DNA of 64,000 bases from an uncultured Paenibacillaceae bacterium (lineage in GTDB: Bacteria > Bacillota > Bacilli > Paenibacillales > DA-C8), in contig CALGAO010000096.1 of NCBI GenBank assembly GCA_937957685.1, positions 1 through 64,000 on the forward strand. Direction: 5' to 3'. Positions 1 to 7,937 of this stretch are shown in pieces. The translations under genes were made by a program, and so were the position numbers. Numbering within the stretch: position 1 is the stretch's first letter; each line of letters starts with the position of its first letter. The notes under the pieces are model-generated. The model made no database searches. It saw nothing but the letters and a program-made list of their open reading frames with translations, and was not told the origin of the DNA.

Positions 1-194
1 TTAACAGCCCCACTGGGTAACAAAATTACATGAGTGAACCATGAGTCTTCGGTAACATTTTTATGTGAGTTGACACGTAATGGGTATGTCGAAAAATGCG
101 TTTTCTGAACACACAACTGGGACGAACTGTCCAAAATATGAAACCTTTCCCTGCGTCGATTCGTCAATGGGAGCAAGATGAGAAGGGAATGGTG

Positions 195-767
195 ATGCGC
201 ATGTCCACATGGAGAAAGCTGGTCGCGGCGGTGGTGTTGATGCTTGCGGGCACGATGTTCCTCTATCCCGATGACACCTACGCCTGCTCCTGCGCTTCCT
301 TGACTCCGCAGGAGGCCAACGAGATCGCGGATCTCGTGTTTGCCGGCAGAGTCTATGAGGTGTATAATCCAAGCGCCGGAGCGAAGGTTCAGTCCTCGGC
401 CTCACTTGTCCAGAACTCCTTCGAGGTGAAGGAGGTCTGGAAAGGGGAGTTGGACCGGACCGTGGTCATCCGGGCTGCGCAGAGCACGGCGAGCTGCGGG
501 TACGTGTTCGCCGTTGATGAGGAATATCTCGTCTATGCGATCGACCGGGGAGACTGGCTGGAGACCGGGCTGTGCAACCGCACGAAGCCGCTCAGCCAGG
601 CGGATGAGGATCTCAGATTCCTGGGCGCCGGCGCGACGAATGCCGGGTATGGGGAGATCGTGGTTCCGGAGCCATCCTCGAACGGGCACCAGGCGGTGAC
701 CTATCTCATCAGCGCCGTTATCGTGATCCTCGCTGCATCCGCGATCATCTGGTGGCGAAGAACTTGA
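195..767 (+). CDS. Secreted/membrane-anchored TIMP/NTR-like domain protein
   Basis: The start is placed at the ATG at 195, preceded by AAGGGA at 184-189; an in-frame ATG at 189 is the alternative. The protein has a signal peptide (hydrophobic VAAVVLMLAGTMFLY) and then the cysteine motif CSCAS at the expected cleavage region. An extracellular beta-rich domain follows, with further cysteines (TASCGY, GLCNRT), then a C-terminal transmembrane helix ending in WWRRT. A CxC immediately after the signal peptide, two later cysteines and a C-terminal anchor are typical of the bacterial tissue-inhibitor-of-metalloproteinase/netrin-like proteins found in bacilli. Their function is unknown; extracellular binding is an inference. 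Confidence 0.75.
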   Translation: MRMSTWRKLVAAVVLMLAGTMFLYPDDTYACSCASLTPQEANEIADLVFAGRVYEVYNPSAGAKVQSSASLVQNSFEVKEVWKGELDRTVVIRAAQSTASCGYVFAVDEEYLVYAIDRGDWLETGLCNRTKPLSQADEDLRFLGAGATNAGYGEIVVPEPSSNGHQAVTYLISAVIVILAASAIIWWRRT

Positions 768-837
768 AGATCCTGAACCAGACGGTGACATAGCAACCCC
801 AGGCGGTTGCTTCCCAGGCATACGTCGGAGCGGTCGG

Positions 838-1203
838 TTAATCTGAGATCGATTCCACATGCAGCGGAACGGTGATCAGGTAGTAGTTATGGTTCCATTT
901 TTTGATCGTAACGATTGCAGACATCTGGTCCTTGGCGAAGAAGTAGCCGGCTCCATTCTGCTGGAGGAATGTCCATCCCAGCTGTGACATCCGTTCCTTC
1001 ACCAGATCTGCGGGACGATCCTCTCTTGAGATGTACTTTTGGGCCAAGCTGTTTTCCTCGATCAGGAGGATGCGATGGCCGGATGCATGCAATTGATAGA
1101 TGTGTTTCAGGTCATCCAGATTGGTGACGATTGCAAGGATGAGCCACAACGCCAGGAACAGGAATATACCCACGGCGGCAGATTTGAAGATGGCTTTGGT
1201 CAT
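838..1203 (-). CDS. Hypothetical single-pass membrane protein
   Basis: This encodes about 121 residues. The start ATG at 1203 is preceded by GGAGGT at 1215-1220. Residues 8-27 form one strong transmembrane segment (SAAVGIFLFLALWLILAIVT); the rest is a soluble, probably extracytoplasmic, mixed alpha/beta domain ending in HVESISD. No family is recognised. The gene lies 88 bp downstream of another - strand gene for a secreted helical protein and may be co-transcribed with it, since no terminator was seen between them. Confidence 0.6.
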   Translation of the reverse strand: MTKAIFKSAAVGIFLFLALWLILAIVTNLDDLKHIYQLHASGHRILLIEENSLAQKYISREDRPADLVKERMSQLGWTFLQQNGAGYFFAKDQMSAIVTIKKWNHNYYLITVPLHVESISD

Positions 1204-1291
1204 GACGAATGCATACCTCCCAACCCCTTCCAATATAACCGAAAACATGCGAAACGGGAAGCCCTGACGGTCTTCCCGCACATGTCTGTGT

Positions 1292-1942
1292 TCATTGGAA
1301 TTGGTCCGGAAACTGTTTGATGATCCCTTCGGTGAGAATATCCGCGAGATGCAGCATGTGGATTTCGTTCTTGTCCGTGGCAGCGATGTCCGCTTCCCAG
1401 TTGCCCTGCAGGCATTGCACCACAACCTCCGTGATGAGGGCGAGGTGCGTGTACAGCATATCCTGCAGCTCCTTGAATGTCCAGTTCGGGTTGGCATCGC
1501 TCAGGAACCTGGCGATCTCGTCGGCATTGCGGTGCCAATCCTTCTGCAGCTTCTGCACCTCCGGCTGGTTGCCGGCCATGGCCGCTTCGACGATCCTGCC
1601 GGCGATCAGGATATGTTCTCTCAGCAGCTCCGCCAGCTTGTTACCCGCTTCTTCTCCATAATATGGCTTGATGACATGGCCGATATCCTGCTGGTTCCGA
1701 AGCAGCCGATCGAGCACCGCCTGCTGATCGGGGAGATGGTTGACAGCGCTGACGATATAGATTCTCGTCCAGATCGTGTGGTCGATCCATGCCTTCCTCA
1801 TCTCCTCCTTGAGTTGCACCATCTCGGGGCTGAAGCAATCCCGATCCTGGCCATCCGCCTTCGCGAACACGGAAGCGGGAGGCATGTTGGCAAGGCCCAG
1901 CATGAAGATGAACAGCATCGCCCATAACGCATTTCTTCGCAT
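1292..1942 (-). CDS. Secreted helical protein of unknown function
   Basis: The protein is 216 residues. The start ATG at 1942 has AAAGGAG nine bases upstream. An N-terminal signal peptide (WAMLFIFMLGLANMPPASVFA) precedes an almost entirely helical domain with features such as IWTRIYIVSAV, IKPYYGEEAGNKL and LREHILIAGRIVEAA. The mature region has the look of a conserved Paenibacillus extracytoplasmic family that sometimes carries misleading enzyme names in databases; I see no catalytic motif. It is probably exported and either free or wall-associated. The helices resemble four-helix bundle proteins, but this is only an impression. It precedes the small membrane protein gene on the same strand. 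Confidence 0.65.
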   Translation of the reverse strand: MRRNALWAMLFIFMLGLANMPPASVFAKADGQDRDCFSPEMVQLKEEMRKAWIDHTIWTRIYIVSAVNHLPDQQAVLDRLLRNQQDIGHVIKPYYGEEAGNKLAELLREHILIAGRIVEAAMAGNQPEVQKLQKDWHRNADEIARFLSDANPNWTFKELQDMLYTHLALITEVVVQCLQGNWEADIAATDKNEIHMLHLADILTEGIIKQFPDQFQ

Positions 1943-2210
1943 ACACGGTGGCTCCTTTGCACATGAGGATTTATCCAGACTGACCTTATTATGGATGGGA
2001 CATCCCCTCCTTATACTTGTCCATGAGCGGTTGGTTGAACCCCTGAACGGACAGGCATGAAATGGGGGTTGAGCCTTCTGCGTCCGATATGGTAAATTTA
2101 TCATATTCATCAGGCATGCGAAGGCGGATACCAATGCCAGATCAACATGGGACCGATGGAAGAATATAGTGATCCAATGTCCCAGGACGATGTTGCGAAA
2201 GGATGATGAC

Positions 2211-2933
2211 ATGCTCGGTTGGTTGTTAGGAAGCCTGCTGTACCAGGAACCGCGAATGGTCTTTTCCCCGGAAGAGCAGGATGCGTATGACCGCCTGTTA
2301 AACCGCATTTCCACTGCTTCAGCCGTTCCGACGACTATCACTTACCAGCTTCCTTATCCCAAGTACCGTTTTCTGTCTTACGCGTCCCTGTCAGACAGGT
2401 ATATCTACCATGGTTCGAATCTTAAGGACATCGAACTCTTCGAACCCAGGCCGCAAACGCTGTACAGCGGCCGGATGGTTCAGGCGGTCTTCGCAACCGC
2501 CGATCCGATATGGCCGGTATTCTATGCCATCCTGGATCGGAACAAGGCCAGGGGGAGCATCAGAAATGCCTGTCTGGAGCATCAGGGGAAGCGGTATCAT
2601 TTTTACTCGCTCAGTCAATCCATGTTGACCGGTCTGGACGTATGGACGGACGGCATGATCTATTTCCTGCCCCGCGACCGATTCAGAAGAGTCGGTCATG
2701 GCGCCGTGATGTTCGATGAATGGATCTGCGAACAGCCCGTGGTGCCGCTGGCGAAGCTGCCGGTCACCGCGGAGGATTTCCTCTATCGGCACAAGGTCAG
2801 CACGCACAGGGAACAGGAATCGCTGATCGCCACTTACCTGAAGTACAAATGGCGCACGAGGAAAGGCAGGCTGGATGGTCTGACGCTCTCCCGTCCTCCA
2901 CAAGATCGGAGCATGGCGGCAAAAGATTCATAG
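2211..2933 (+). CDS. Hypothetical protein, possible ART-like fold
   Basis: The start at 2211 (MLGWLLG) is preferred over in-frame starts at 2169 and 2190 because AAAGGA lies at the right distance (2198-2203). The protein is about 240 residues with no signal peptide or membrane segment. The central part has an IYHGSNLKDIELFEPR element followed by VFATADPIWPVFYAI. This pattern (Y-H-G-S/T, then an Arg, then a short strand with A-T-x-D and a helix) recalls ADP-ribosyltransferase-like folds. The resemblance is weak and no catalytic Glu can be assigned. The C-terminus is basic. The next gene, a histidine phosphatase, begins 89 bp downstream. Confidence 0.55.
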   Translation: MLGWLLGSLLYQEPRMVFSPEEQDAYDRLLNRISTASAVPTTITYQLPYPKYRFLSYASLSDRYIYHGSNLKDIELFEPRPQTLYSGRMVQAVFATADPIWPVFYAILDRNKARGSIRNACLEHQGKRYHFYSLSQSMLTGLDVWTDGMIYFLPRDRFRRVGHGAVMFDEWICEQPVVPLAKLPVTAEDFLYRHKVSTHREQESLIATYLKYKWRTRKGRLDGLTLSRPPQDRSMAAKDS

Positions 2934-3022
2934 GCCACACGGGTTTCGGCATGCACCCCAAAGGTGATAAAGTATACAATATACCGATCGTTGTCGGACA
3001 ATATGGGGAGGAGAAACACATC

Positions 3023-3616
3023 ATGACCATCATCGGATTCGTAAGACATGGCATTACCGATTGGAACATCGAGCAGCGCACGCAGGGCATCACGGATGTT
3101 CCTTTGAATGACCTGGGCAGGAGACAGGCAAGGGCATTGGCCGAGCGTCTGGCAGCCGAGCCATGGGATGTCATCTATGCCAGCGATCTGTCGCGGGCCA
3201 GGGAGACGGCGGAAATCGCCGCGCAGGCATTGGGTCTGGAAGTGCTGACCGATGCCAGATTGAGAGAGAGATGCTATGGGGAAGCGGAAACGACCACGCT
3301 GGAAGAGAGGCTCGCCCGTTGGGGAGCGGATTGGCACACCTTGCCGGAGGGACTGGAGTCAGAGGAAGAGGTGTACGATCGGGTGATCAGCTTCCTGAAC
3401 GAGATTCTCACGCAGCATGCTCCCGATTCGAGGATGCTCATCTTCAGTCACGGCAACTTGATCAGCATCGCATTGAAGCGGCTGGTTCCGCACCTGAATG
3501 CGCAAGGGCCACTGGACAATACATCGCTGACAAGGTTGGTTTATGTTGACGGCAAATGGGATTGTGAGCTGTATAACTGTGCGAAGCACCTGTCAGCGGT
3601 GCGGATGGATGTCTAG
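3023..3616 (+). CDS. Histidine phosphatase family protein (phosphoglycerate-mutase-like)
   Basis: The protein is 197 residues. The ATG at 3023 follows GGGGAGGAG at 3005-3013; the reading frame is open upstream, but that part is not coding-like. It carries the catalytic RHG triad at residues 8-10 (His9 is the phospho-acceptor), Arg58 in SDLSRARETA, an acidic proton-donor region (RERCYGEAE, residues 81-89) and the second catalytic His143 in FSHGN. These define the histidine phosphatase (PhoE/GpmB/CobC) superfamily. Substrate specificity cannot be read from the sequence; cobalamin genes are absent nearby, so a broad-specificity cytosolic phosphatase is most likely. Confidence 0.88.
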   Translation: MTIIGFVRHGITDWNIEQRTQGITDVPLNDLGRRQARALAERLAAEPWDVIYASDLSRARETAEIAAQALGLEVLTDARLRERCYGEAETTTLEERLARWGADWHTLPEGLESEEEVYDRVISFLNEILTQHAPDSRMLIFSHGNLISIALKRLVPHLNAQGPLDNTSLTRLVYVDGKWDCELYNCAKHLSAVRMDV

Positions 3617-3681
3617 GCGCAGCCAGCTCTCGCCGCTTGAGGAGACGGGATGCCCATCGATGAGCAAGGAGGACGGGCGAC

Positions 3682-4422
3682 TTGAACGAGCAGAGTCAGA
3701 TGAACAAGAAAGCCTGGGAGTACCGGGCGTACGAGTTCTGGCACATGCGGGATGGCACGCCACAGGAGAAGGCGCGGAAGATCATGAAGGATCCTCTGGC
3801 ATCTCTCAAGAAGCACCAGCCCTACTTCAGCCAGATCGTTGGCGAGAAGATCGCCAATCTATGCGGATCAAACGGGCGAAAGGCGGTGCCGTTGGCGTTG
3901 CTCGGAGCGGAAGTGACGGTATTCGATATCTCGGAGGAGAATGAGCGCTATGCCCTTGAGCTTGCCCGGGCCGCGAATGCCCATATCCAATATGTTGTGA
4001 CGGATATCTATGAGATCGATCTGGGCCGCTATGGCGGATATTTCGACACCTTGTATCTGGAAGGCGGGATCCTCCACTATTTCGCCGATCTGGACAAACT
4101 CATGGCGATCCTTTATGGCTTGCTGCGACAGGACGGCAGGATGATCCTCAGCGATTTCCATCCGCTGCGCAAATGCCTCGTCAGCGATGGCGAGGTGAAC
4201 TATTTCGATTCGGAATTGAAATACGGCGATGTGGCGTTTAAGGCTTATTTCGACGAGCAGGAGCAGGCGGACTTTCCGAACGTACTGGTTCGTTCCCATA
4301 CGCTGAGCGATATCATCAATGCCGTGATCGCTTCGGGCTTCCAGCTGAAGCGATTCGATGAGCATCCCGGATGGCACGGGGAGAAGATCCCTTGGGAATT
4401 TACGATTCTGGCATATAAGTAA
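3682..4422 (+). CDS. Class I SAM-dependent methyltransferase
   Basis: This encodes 246 residues. The start is a TTG at 3682 preceded by AAGGAGG at 3666-3672; an ATG at 3700 is a less likely alternative. The glycine-rich SAM loop is atypical (IANLCGSNGRKAVPLALLGAEVTVFDIS), with Asp at the end of strand beta-2 (VFDIS), followed by the VVTDIYEID acidic region and the post-motif LYLEGGILHYFADLD. The C-terminal half has PWEFTILAYK. The protein belongs to the methyltransferase-11/25 type. The target is not identifiable. The SDR-like gene follows 10-20 bases downstream, suggesting co-transcription. Confidence 0.85.
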   Translation: MNEQSQMNKKAWEYRAYEFWHMRDGTPQEKARKIMKDPLASLKKHQPYFSQIVGEKIANLCGSNGRKAVPLALLGAEVTVFDISEENERYALELARAANAHIQYVVTDIYEIDLGRYGGYFDTLYLEGGILHYFADLDKLMAILYGLLRQDGRMILSDFHPLRKCLVSDGEVNYFDSELKYGDVAFKAYFDEQEQADFPNVLVRSHTLSDIINAVIASGFQLKRFDEHPGWHGEKIPWEFTILAYK

Positions 4423-4437
4423 TGGAGAGGGATGGCT

Positions 4438-4995
4438 GTGGTGCAGATGAGTCACACCCTGGTGATAGGCGGTTCGGGCATGCTGGCGAAGGCATCCCTG
4501 TGGTTGTCCGAACGCAGTGACCACGTATCCGTCATCGGCAGGAATCAGGTGAAATTGCATCGTCTGGCGGAGAGAAGCTCGCGCCAGAACATCGTTCCGA
4601 TCGCAGTTGATTATTATGACCTGGACTACTTTGGCAAGGAGATCAGTCAGTCCATGGATCGACACGGGCCATATGACCTTGTCGTGGCATGGATTCACAG
4701 CCGGGAGAAGAGCGTCATCGATCTCGTCAGCGAAGAGATCCGGAAGCGGACGAATCGTTCCTGGAGCTTGTATCATGTGCTGGGCAGCAGCTCGAACCTG
4801 GAAGAGATCCTGCGGGAACTGGACGTCTCGGAGGGTTGCGACTATCATCAGGTGCAGCTGGGATTCGTGATCGAGCAGGGGCGTTCCAGGTGGCTGACGA
4901 ACGAGGAGATCTCCAATGGCGTCATCCACGCGATTCAGACCGGTGCCCGCAAGCATCTGGTGGGCACACTTGAACCTTGGAGCCGAAGACCTTGA
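4438..4995 (+). CDS. Short-chain dehydrogenase/NAD(P)-binding protein
   Basis: The protein is about 185 residues with an N-terminal Rossmann nucleotide-binding loop, VIGGSGMLAKASLWL. The start is uncertain: GGAGAGG at 4424-4430 is too close to the ATG at 4432, so the GTG at 4438 (or 4441) is preferred. The usual SDR catalytic YxxxK cannot be placed with confidence, although SLYHVLGSSSN occupies the matching region. It may therefore be a non-catalytic or atypical SDR. It is shorter than classical SDRs (about 250 residues). It directly follows the methyltransferase gene. Confidence 0.72.
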   Translation: MVQMSHTLVIGGSGMLAKASLWLSERSDHVSVIGRNQVKLHRLAERSSRQNIVPIAVDYYDLDYFGKEISQSMDRHGPYDLVVAWIHSREKSVIDLVSEEIRKRTNRSWSLYHVLGSSSNLEEILRELDVSEGCDYHQVQLGFVIEQGRSRWLTNEEISNGVIHAIQTGARKHLVGTLEPWSRRP

Positions 4996-5147
4996 GTCTG
5001 GAAAGTGGCAACGTGTCCGGGATCCATTTGACAAGAAACGGCAGCTGGAGTACATTCAATGTACACTCATGGCCAAGGATAACATGGCGGATAGTGTGCA
5101 TCGTTTCACATACTGAACCATAAAAGCAGTTGAAGGAGGGTTTGTTG

Positions 5148-5699
5148 ATGGTGACCAAAGCGTTGATCAACATAGACTATACCTGGGATTTCGTCGCCGA
5201 TAACGGGGCTCTGACGTGCGGGAAGCCGGGCCAGGCGATCGAGCAGGAGATCGTCCGGTTAACCGAGGAGTTCATCAGCCGAGGGGATGAGGTCATCTTC
5301 GCGATCGACATCCATCACGAGCATGATCCCTATCATCCGGAGACGAAGCTGTTCCCGCCGCACAATATCGCGGGAACGGATGGACGGAAGCTGTTTGGAG
5401 CGCTGCAGGACGTATATGACAGGCATAAGCACCTGGATCATGTGTACTGGATGGATAAGACCCGTTACAGTGCCTTTGCCGGAACGGATCTGGAGATCAG
5501 GCTGCGTGCGAGAGGAGTCACGGAAGTGCACCTCGTCGGCGTGTGCACGGACATCTGTGTCCTGCACACAGCGGTGGACGCCTATAACAAGGGATTCCGG
5601 ATCGTGGTGCATGAGAAGGCGGTGGCGAGCTTCGATCCTCAGGGGCATGAGTGGGCACTGCGCCATTTCAAGGGGAGCCTCGGGGCATCGGTGGTTTGA
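5148..5699 (+). CDS. Cysteine hydrolase, isochorismatase/nicotinamidase family
   Basis: The protein is 183 residues; the ATG at 5148 has AAGGAGGG at 5133-5140. The catalytic triad of the family is visible: Asp10 (NIDYTWDF), Lys104 (MDKTRYSAF) and Cys137 (GVCTDICV, with the cis-peptide region just before). The metal-binding region DIHHEHDPYHPE (residues 54-65) resembles the Asp-His-His site of nicotinamidases. It probably deamidates nicotinamide or a related amide in the cytosol (NAD salvage, PncA-like); other isochorismatase-family amidases cannot be excluded. A strong terminator follows at 5718. Confidence 0.85.
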   Translation: MVTKALINIDYTWDFVADNGALTCGKPGQAIEQEIVRLTEEFISRGDEVIFAIDIHHEHDPYHPETKLFPPHNIAGTDGRKLFGALQDVYDRHKHLDHVYWMDKTRYSAFAGTDLEIRLRARGVTEVHLVGVCTDICVLHTAVDAYNKGFRIVVHEKAVASFDPQGHEWALRHFKGSLGASVV

Positions 5700-5717
5700 G
5701 TCCAGGCGAGCGGGAAG

Positions 5718-5757
5718 ACCGGGCAGATGTCATTCGGACATGTTGCCCGGTTTTCTT
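5718..5757 (+). terminator. Rho-independent terminator after the isochorismatase-family gene
   Basis: ACCGGGCA (5718-5725) pairs with TGCCCGGT (5744-5751). Inner ATGT/ACAT pairs extend the stem, and TTTTCTTTT follows. Confidence 0.85.
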
Positions 5758-5842
5758 TTGGCCTGTGCGTCTCATGGACGCCTCCACAGTGTCGCTGAAA
5801 TCCGCTTGATGACCTGCCATCGATAACGGAATTTCTGTGAAG

Positions 5843-5880
5843 GCTCAACTGCTGATCCAACATCGGCTGTTGAGCTTCTT
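5843..5880. other. Strong imperfect hairpin, possible second terminator
   Basis: GCTCAAC (5843-5849) pairs with GTTGAGC (5869-5875), and inside it GCTGAT pairs with ATCGGC around a CCAAC loop. One T:T mismatch separates the two helices. A short T-rich run (TTCTTT) follows, so this may be a weak terminator or a processing signal. Confidence 0.5.
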
Positions 5881-5927
5881 TGATGATCATGAATTGTTAA
5901 AATATGGTATAACAAAATAGGGCTTTT

Positions 5928-5956
5928 TTGCTGTTAATTTTCTATGTTATTATATT
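5928..5956 (+). promoter_or_regulatory. Candidate SigA promoter for the stalk-domain gene
   Basis: TTGCTG at 5928-5933 and TATATT at 5951-5956 are separated by 17 bp within a strongly AT-rich stretch. Transcription would start near 5963, giving a leader of about 200 nt before the gene at 6165. Confidence 0.55.
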
Positions 5957-5980
5957 TTTGTTTAAATCATAGGGAGGTGA

Positions 5981-6084
5981 AACCTGAATTAGTAAATAGA
6001 GGGAATCTGTACATATCTCAGGTTGCTTGAGTGGTTCTGTCGGACAGATCCATATGGAAGCCGGTTTCGTCCCGGCAACCGCTC
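5981..6084 (+). promoter_or_regulatory. Structured 5' leader with mutually exclusive stems
   Basis: AACCTGA (5981-5987) can pair with TCAGGTT (6018-6024). GAGTGGTT (6029-6036) can pair with AACCGCTC (6077-6084), enclosing two small hairpins: TCTGT/ACAGA at 6036-6048 and GCCGG/CCGGC at 6060-6076. GGTTGC (6021-6026) could alternatively pair with GCAACC (6075-6080), which competes with both outer helices. The arrangement resembles a riboswitch or attenuator, but no known class was recognised. It lies between a promoter and the start of a secreted stalk-domain protein. Confidence 0.4.
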
Positions 6085-6164
6085 GGGTCTGCGGATCCTG
6101 ACTGCGGGAATCTGTGCTGGCTCCATGATGTCGAACACAAAATCAAATTACCGGAGGTACATGC

Positions 6165-7622
6165 ATGAAGAAAACATTGTACTTGATTGGCCTTATCCTT
6201 GTATGTTCCCTTGTCTTCACGGGCGTGGCATTGGCGGCTCAGTCCATACCCGAGTACAAGATCATTGTCAACGGGGAGCCAATCGTTTTCCCTGACGCCA
6301 AGCCTTTTGCGGATGAAGCCGGCCGCATCCAGGTACCGGTTCGCTTCATCGCGGAGGCGCTCGGAGTGGAAGTGGCATGGCATCAGGATACGCAGACGGT
6401 GGAGTTCTACAAGTTCGAAGATAATTGGTATACCTTCTATCTCACGATGACCATCGGTCAGGATTGGTACAGGCTGTGGGCGACCGATTATGAGATGGAT
6501 ACCGTGGCGATCGCCAAGGATGGACGCGTCTACGCTCCGATCCGCTATGTCGCGCAAGCCTTCGGTGTAGGCGTCCAATGGGACGGTAATTTGAAAGCGG
6601 TTGTAATCGGCGGAGAGCCGGATCCGAACGATATGCCGAAGATCAAATACTTCCCGGTCGAAACGACAGGCGGATACAAGTTCACCACAGCCACGCTTCT
6701 GGGTTACGAGGATTATTACGGCATCGGCGGCAAGGCTGTCACCTTCACGATCGATAACTTCTTTGACGAGCCGGAAGAGAGAGCGCAGAAGAGAGAGGAA
6801 TTCCTCAGCATCATCGAAAATTCCGATGCGAACAAGGCGAGCAAAGGCGCCCATCTGAAGAAGGCGGAAGAGCTGCTGAAGCTTCTGGATGAAAGGGATG
6901 GAACTTCTGACCAGGGATGGTATGTCACCTGGACGGATGCCGATAATCAATTGCATGTGATGCACGGCTACTGGGACGAATGGGAGGCTCAATCCTCTGT
7001 TACCATCTATGTCCCGGGATTTGATCCTCGTGAGCCACACGCTGCCGATGTGAAGGGCGGAGACGGGAAAGAGCCGCTGTCCATCAGCAAGTACTTCACG
7101 GAAGATCAATTGACGCAGGCCTTGAAACCTCAGGCTATGGAGGTATTCCGGGCGTTCGCTGAATATCTGAAGAGTCCGGAAGGGCGATATGACCGCTTCT
7201 CGGCGTTCCTGGACAAGAACCTGTCCGATCAGGAAGACCATGATCCGAGAGACAATCGCGAGAATTCCGAGTTCTTCTTTGAAAACGGCAAAAGAAGCTA
7301 TATGTTCGACCTTGAAGGAGAGGCGCTGGATGAGCTGTTCGCCAAGATCGGCGACGCGATCCTGGAGGACGTGGAGGACGTCTCCCTGGCGTATGTATAT
7401 GACTATGGCAATATGAAATACGCCTTGGTTCACTACAGTATAGAGGTGACGGTCGACGATTACGTGTATATCTTGACCGCCAATCTCGGATTCTATATCT
7501 CCGACCAGGATCCGGAGCGCATGGTGCTGGTTTTGGCTGATGCCGGCATCCTGATCTATCAGTCCATCGCGGATGATGCCGATGACTACACATACGACGA
7601 TTCTGATGAATTCATGTGGTAA
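6165..7622 (+). CDS. Secreted protein with stalk (copper amine oxidase N-terminal-like) domain
   Basis: The protein is 485 residues; the ATG at 6165 follows CCGGAGGT. A signal peptide (YLIGLILVCSLVFTGVALA) is followed by a stalk/copper-amine-oxidase-like domain at about residues 30-145. Its signature repeats are IIVNGEPIVF, VPVRFIAEALGVEVAWHQD and APIRYVAQAFGVGVQWD. The long C-terminal part is acidic with no recognised domain, ending in a run rich in Asp and Tyr. Stalk domains in Paenibacillaceae display partner domains in the cell envelope; the name does not imply oxidase activity. A hairpin terminator follows. Confidence 0.82.
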   Translation: MKKTLYLIGLILVCSLVFTGVALAAQSIPEYKIIVNGEPIVFPDAKPFADEAGRIQVPVRFIAEALGVEVAWHQDTQTVEFYKFEDNWYTFYLTMTIGQDWYRLWATDYEMDTVAIAKDGRVYAPIRYVAQAFGVGVQWDGNLKAVVIGGEPDPNDMPKIKYFPVETTGGYKFTTATLLGYEDYYGIGGKAVTFTIDNFFDEPEERAQKREEFLSIIENSDANKASKGAHLKKAEELLKLLDERDGTSDQGWYVTWTDADNQLHVMHGYWDEWEAQSSVTIYVPGFDPREPHAADVKGGDGKEPLSISKYFTEDQLTQALKPQAMEVFRAFAEYLKSPEGRYDRFSAFLDKNLSDQEDHDPRDNRENSEFFFENGKRSYMFDLEGEALDELFAKIGDAILEDVEDVSLAYVYDYGNMKYALVHYSIEVTVDDYVYILTANLGFYISDQDPERMVLVLADAGILIYQSIADDADDYTYDDSDEFMW

Positions 7623-7638
7623 CCATAGATGATTCGAG

Positions 7639-7672
7639 GCGGGAACCTTTGCGGGTTTCCGCTTTATATTTT
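7639..7672 (+). terminator. Terminator after the stalk-domain gene
   Basis: GCGGGAACC (7639-7647) pairs with GGTTTCCGC (7654-7662), including one G-T wobble, and is followed by TTTATATTTT. Confidence 0.75.
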
Positions 7673-7845
7673 CCACCGAACAGCAAGGTTCAACCAATAC
7701 GGGGGAAGCGAGCGCCAACCCAAATCGTACGCTGGTCGTTGACCCGACCAATGAGCCGGCCAACCTGGATCCAGGCTTGAACGACAACTTTGACAGCTAT
7801 GCGGAAGCAACGACTGTCTCGACTGGTATTTTCAAGGTAACTTAA
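7672..7845 (+). pseudogene. Fragment of a family 5 extracellular solute-binding protein
   Basis: The frame 7672-7845 is open from the preceding terminator to TAA at 7843 and has no start codon of its own. Its translation runs from STEQQGSTNTGEASANPNRT through TNEPANLDPGLNDN to TGIFKVT. A Ser/Thr/Gly/Asn-rich linker followed by a hydrophobic strand, an E-P-x-x-L-D-P element and a helix ending in IF is how mature oligopeptide/dipeptide-binding lipoproteins (SBP family 5) begin. The lipobox is missing upstream and the remaining 450 or so residues are missing downstream. It is therefore a remnant, probably not expressed. Confidence 0.6.
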
Positions 7846-7937
7846 AAGATATATGATAGAAGCAGGGAATCCGATCTATCAAGAGACACACCATGTAGTA
7901 TCGGGAGACATAAATCAATAGAAGGATGAAGGAAAAC

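Noticed and set aside
6018..7787. 589-codon open frame on the - strand
   Set aside because: It lies opposite the stalk-domain gene, which has a signal peptide, domain signatures and a ribosome binding site. The antisense translation has no family features and simply mirrors the GC-biased codon positions.
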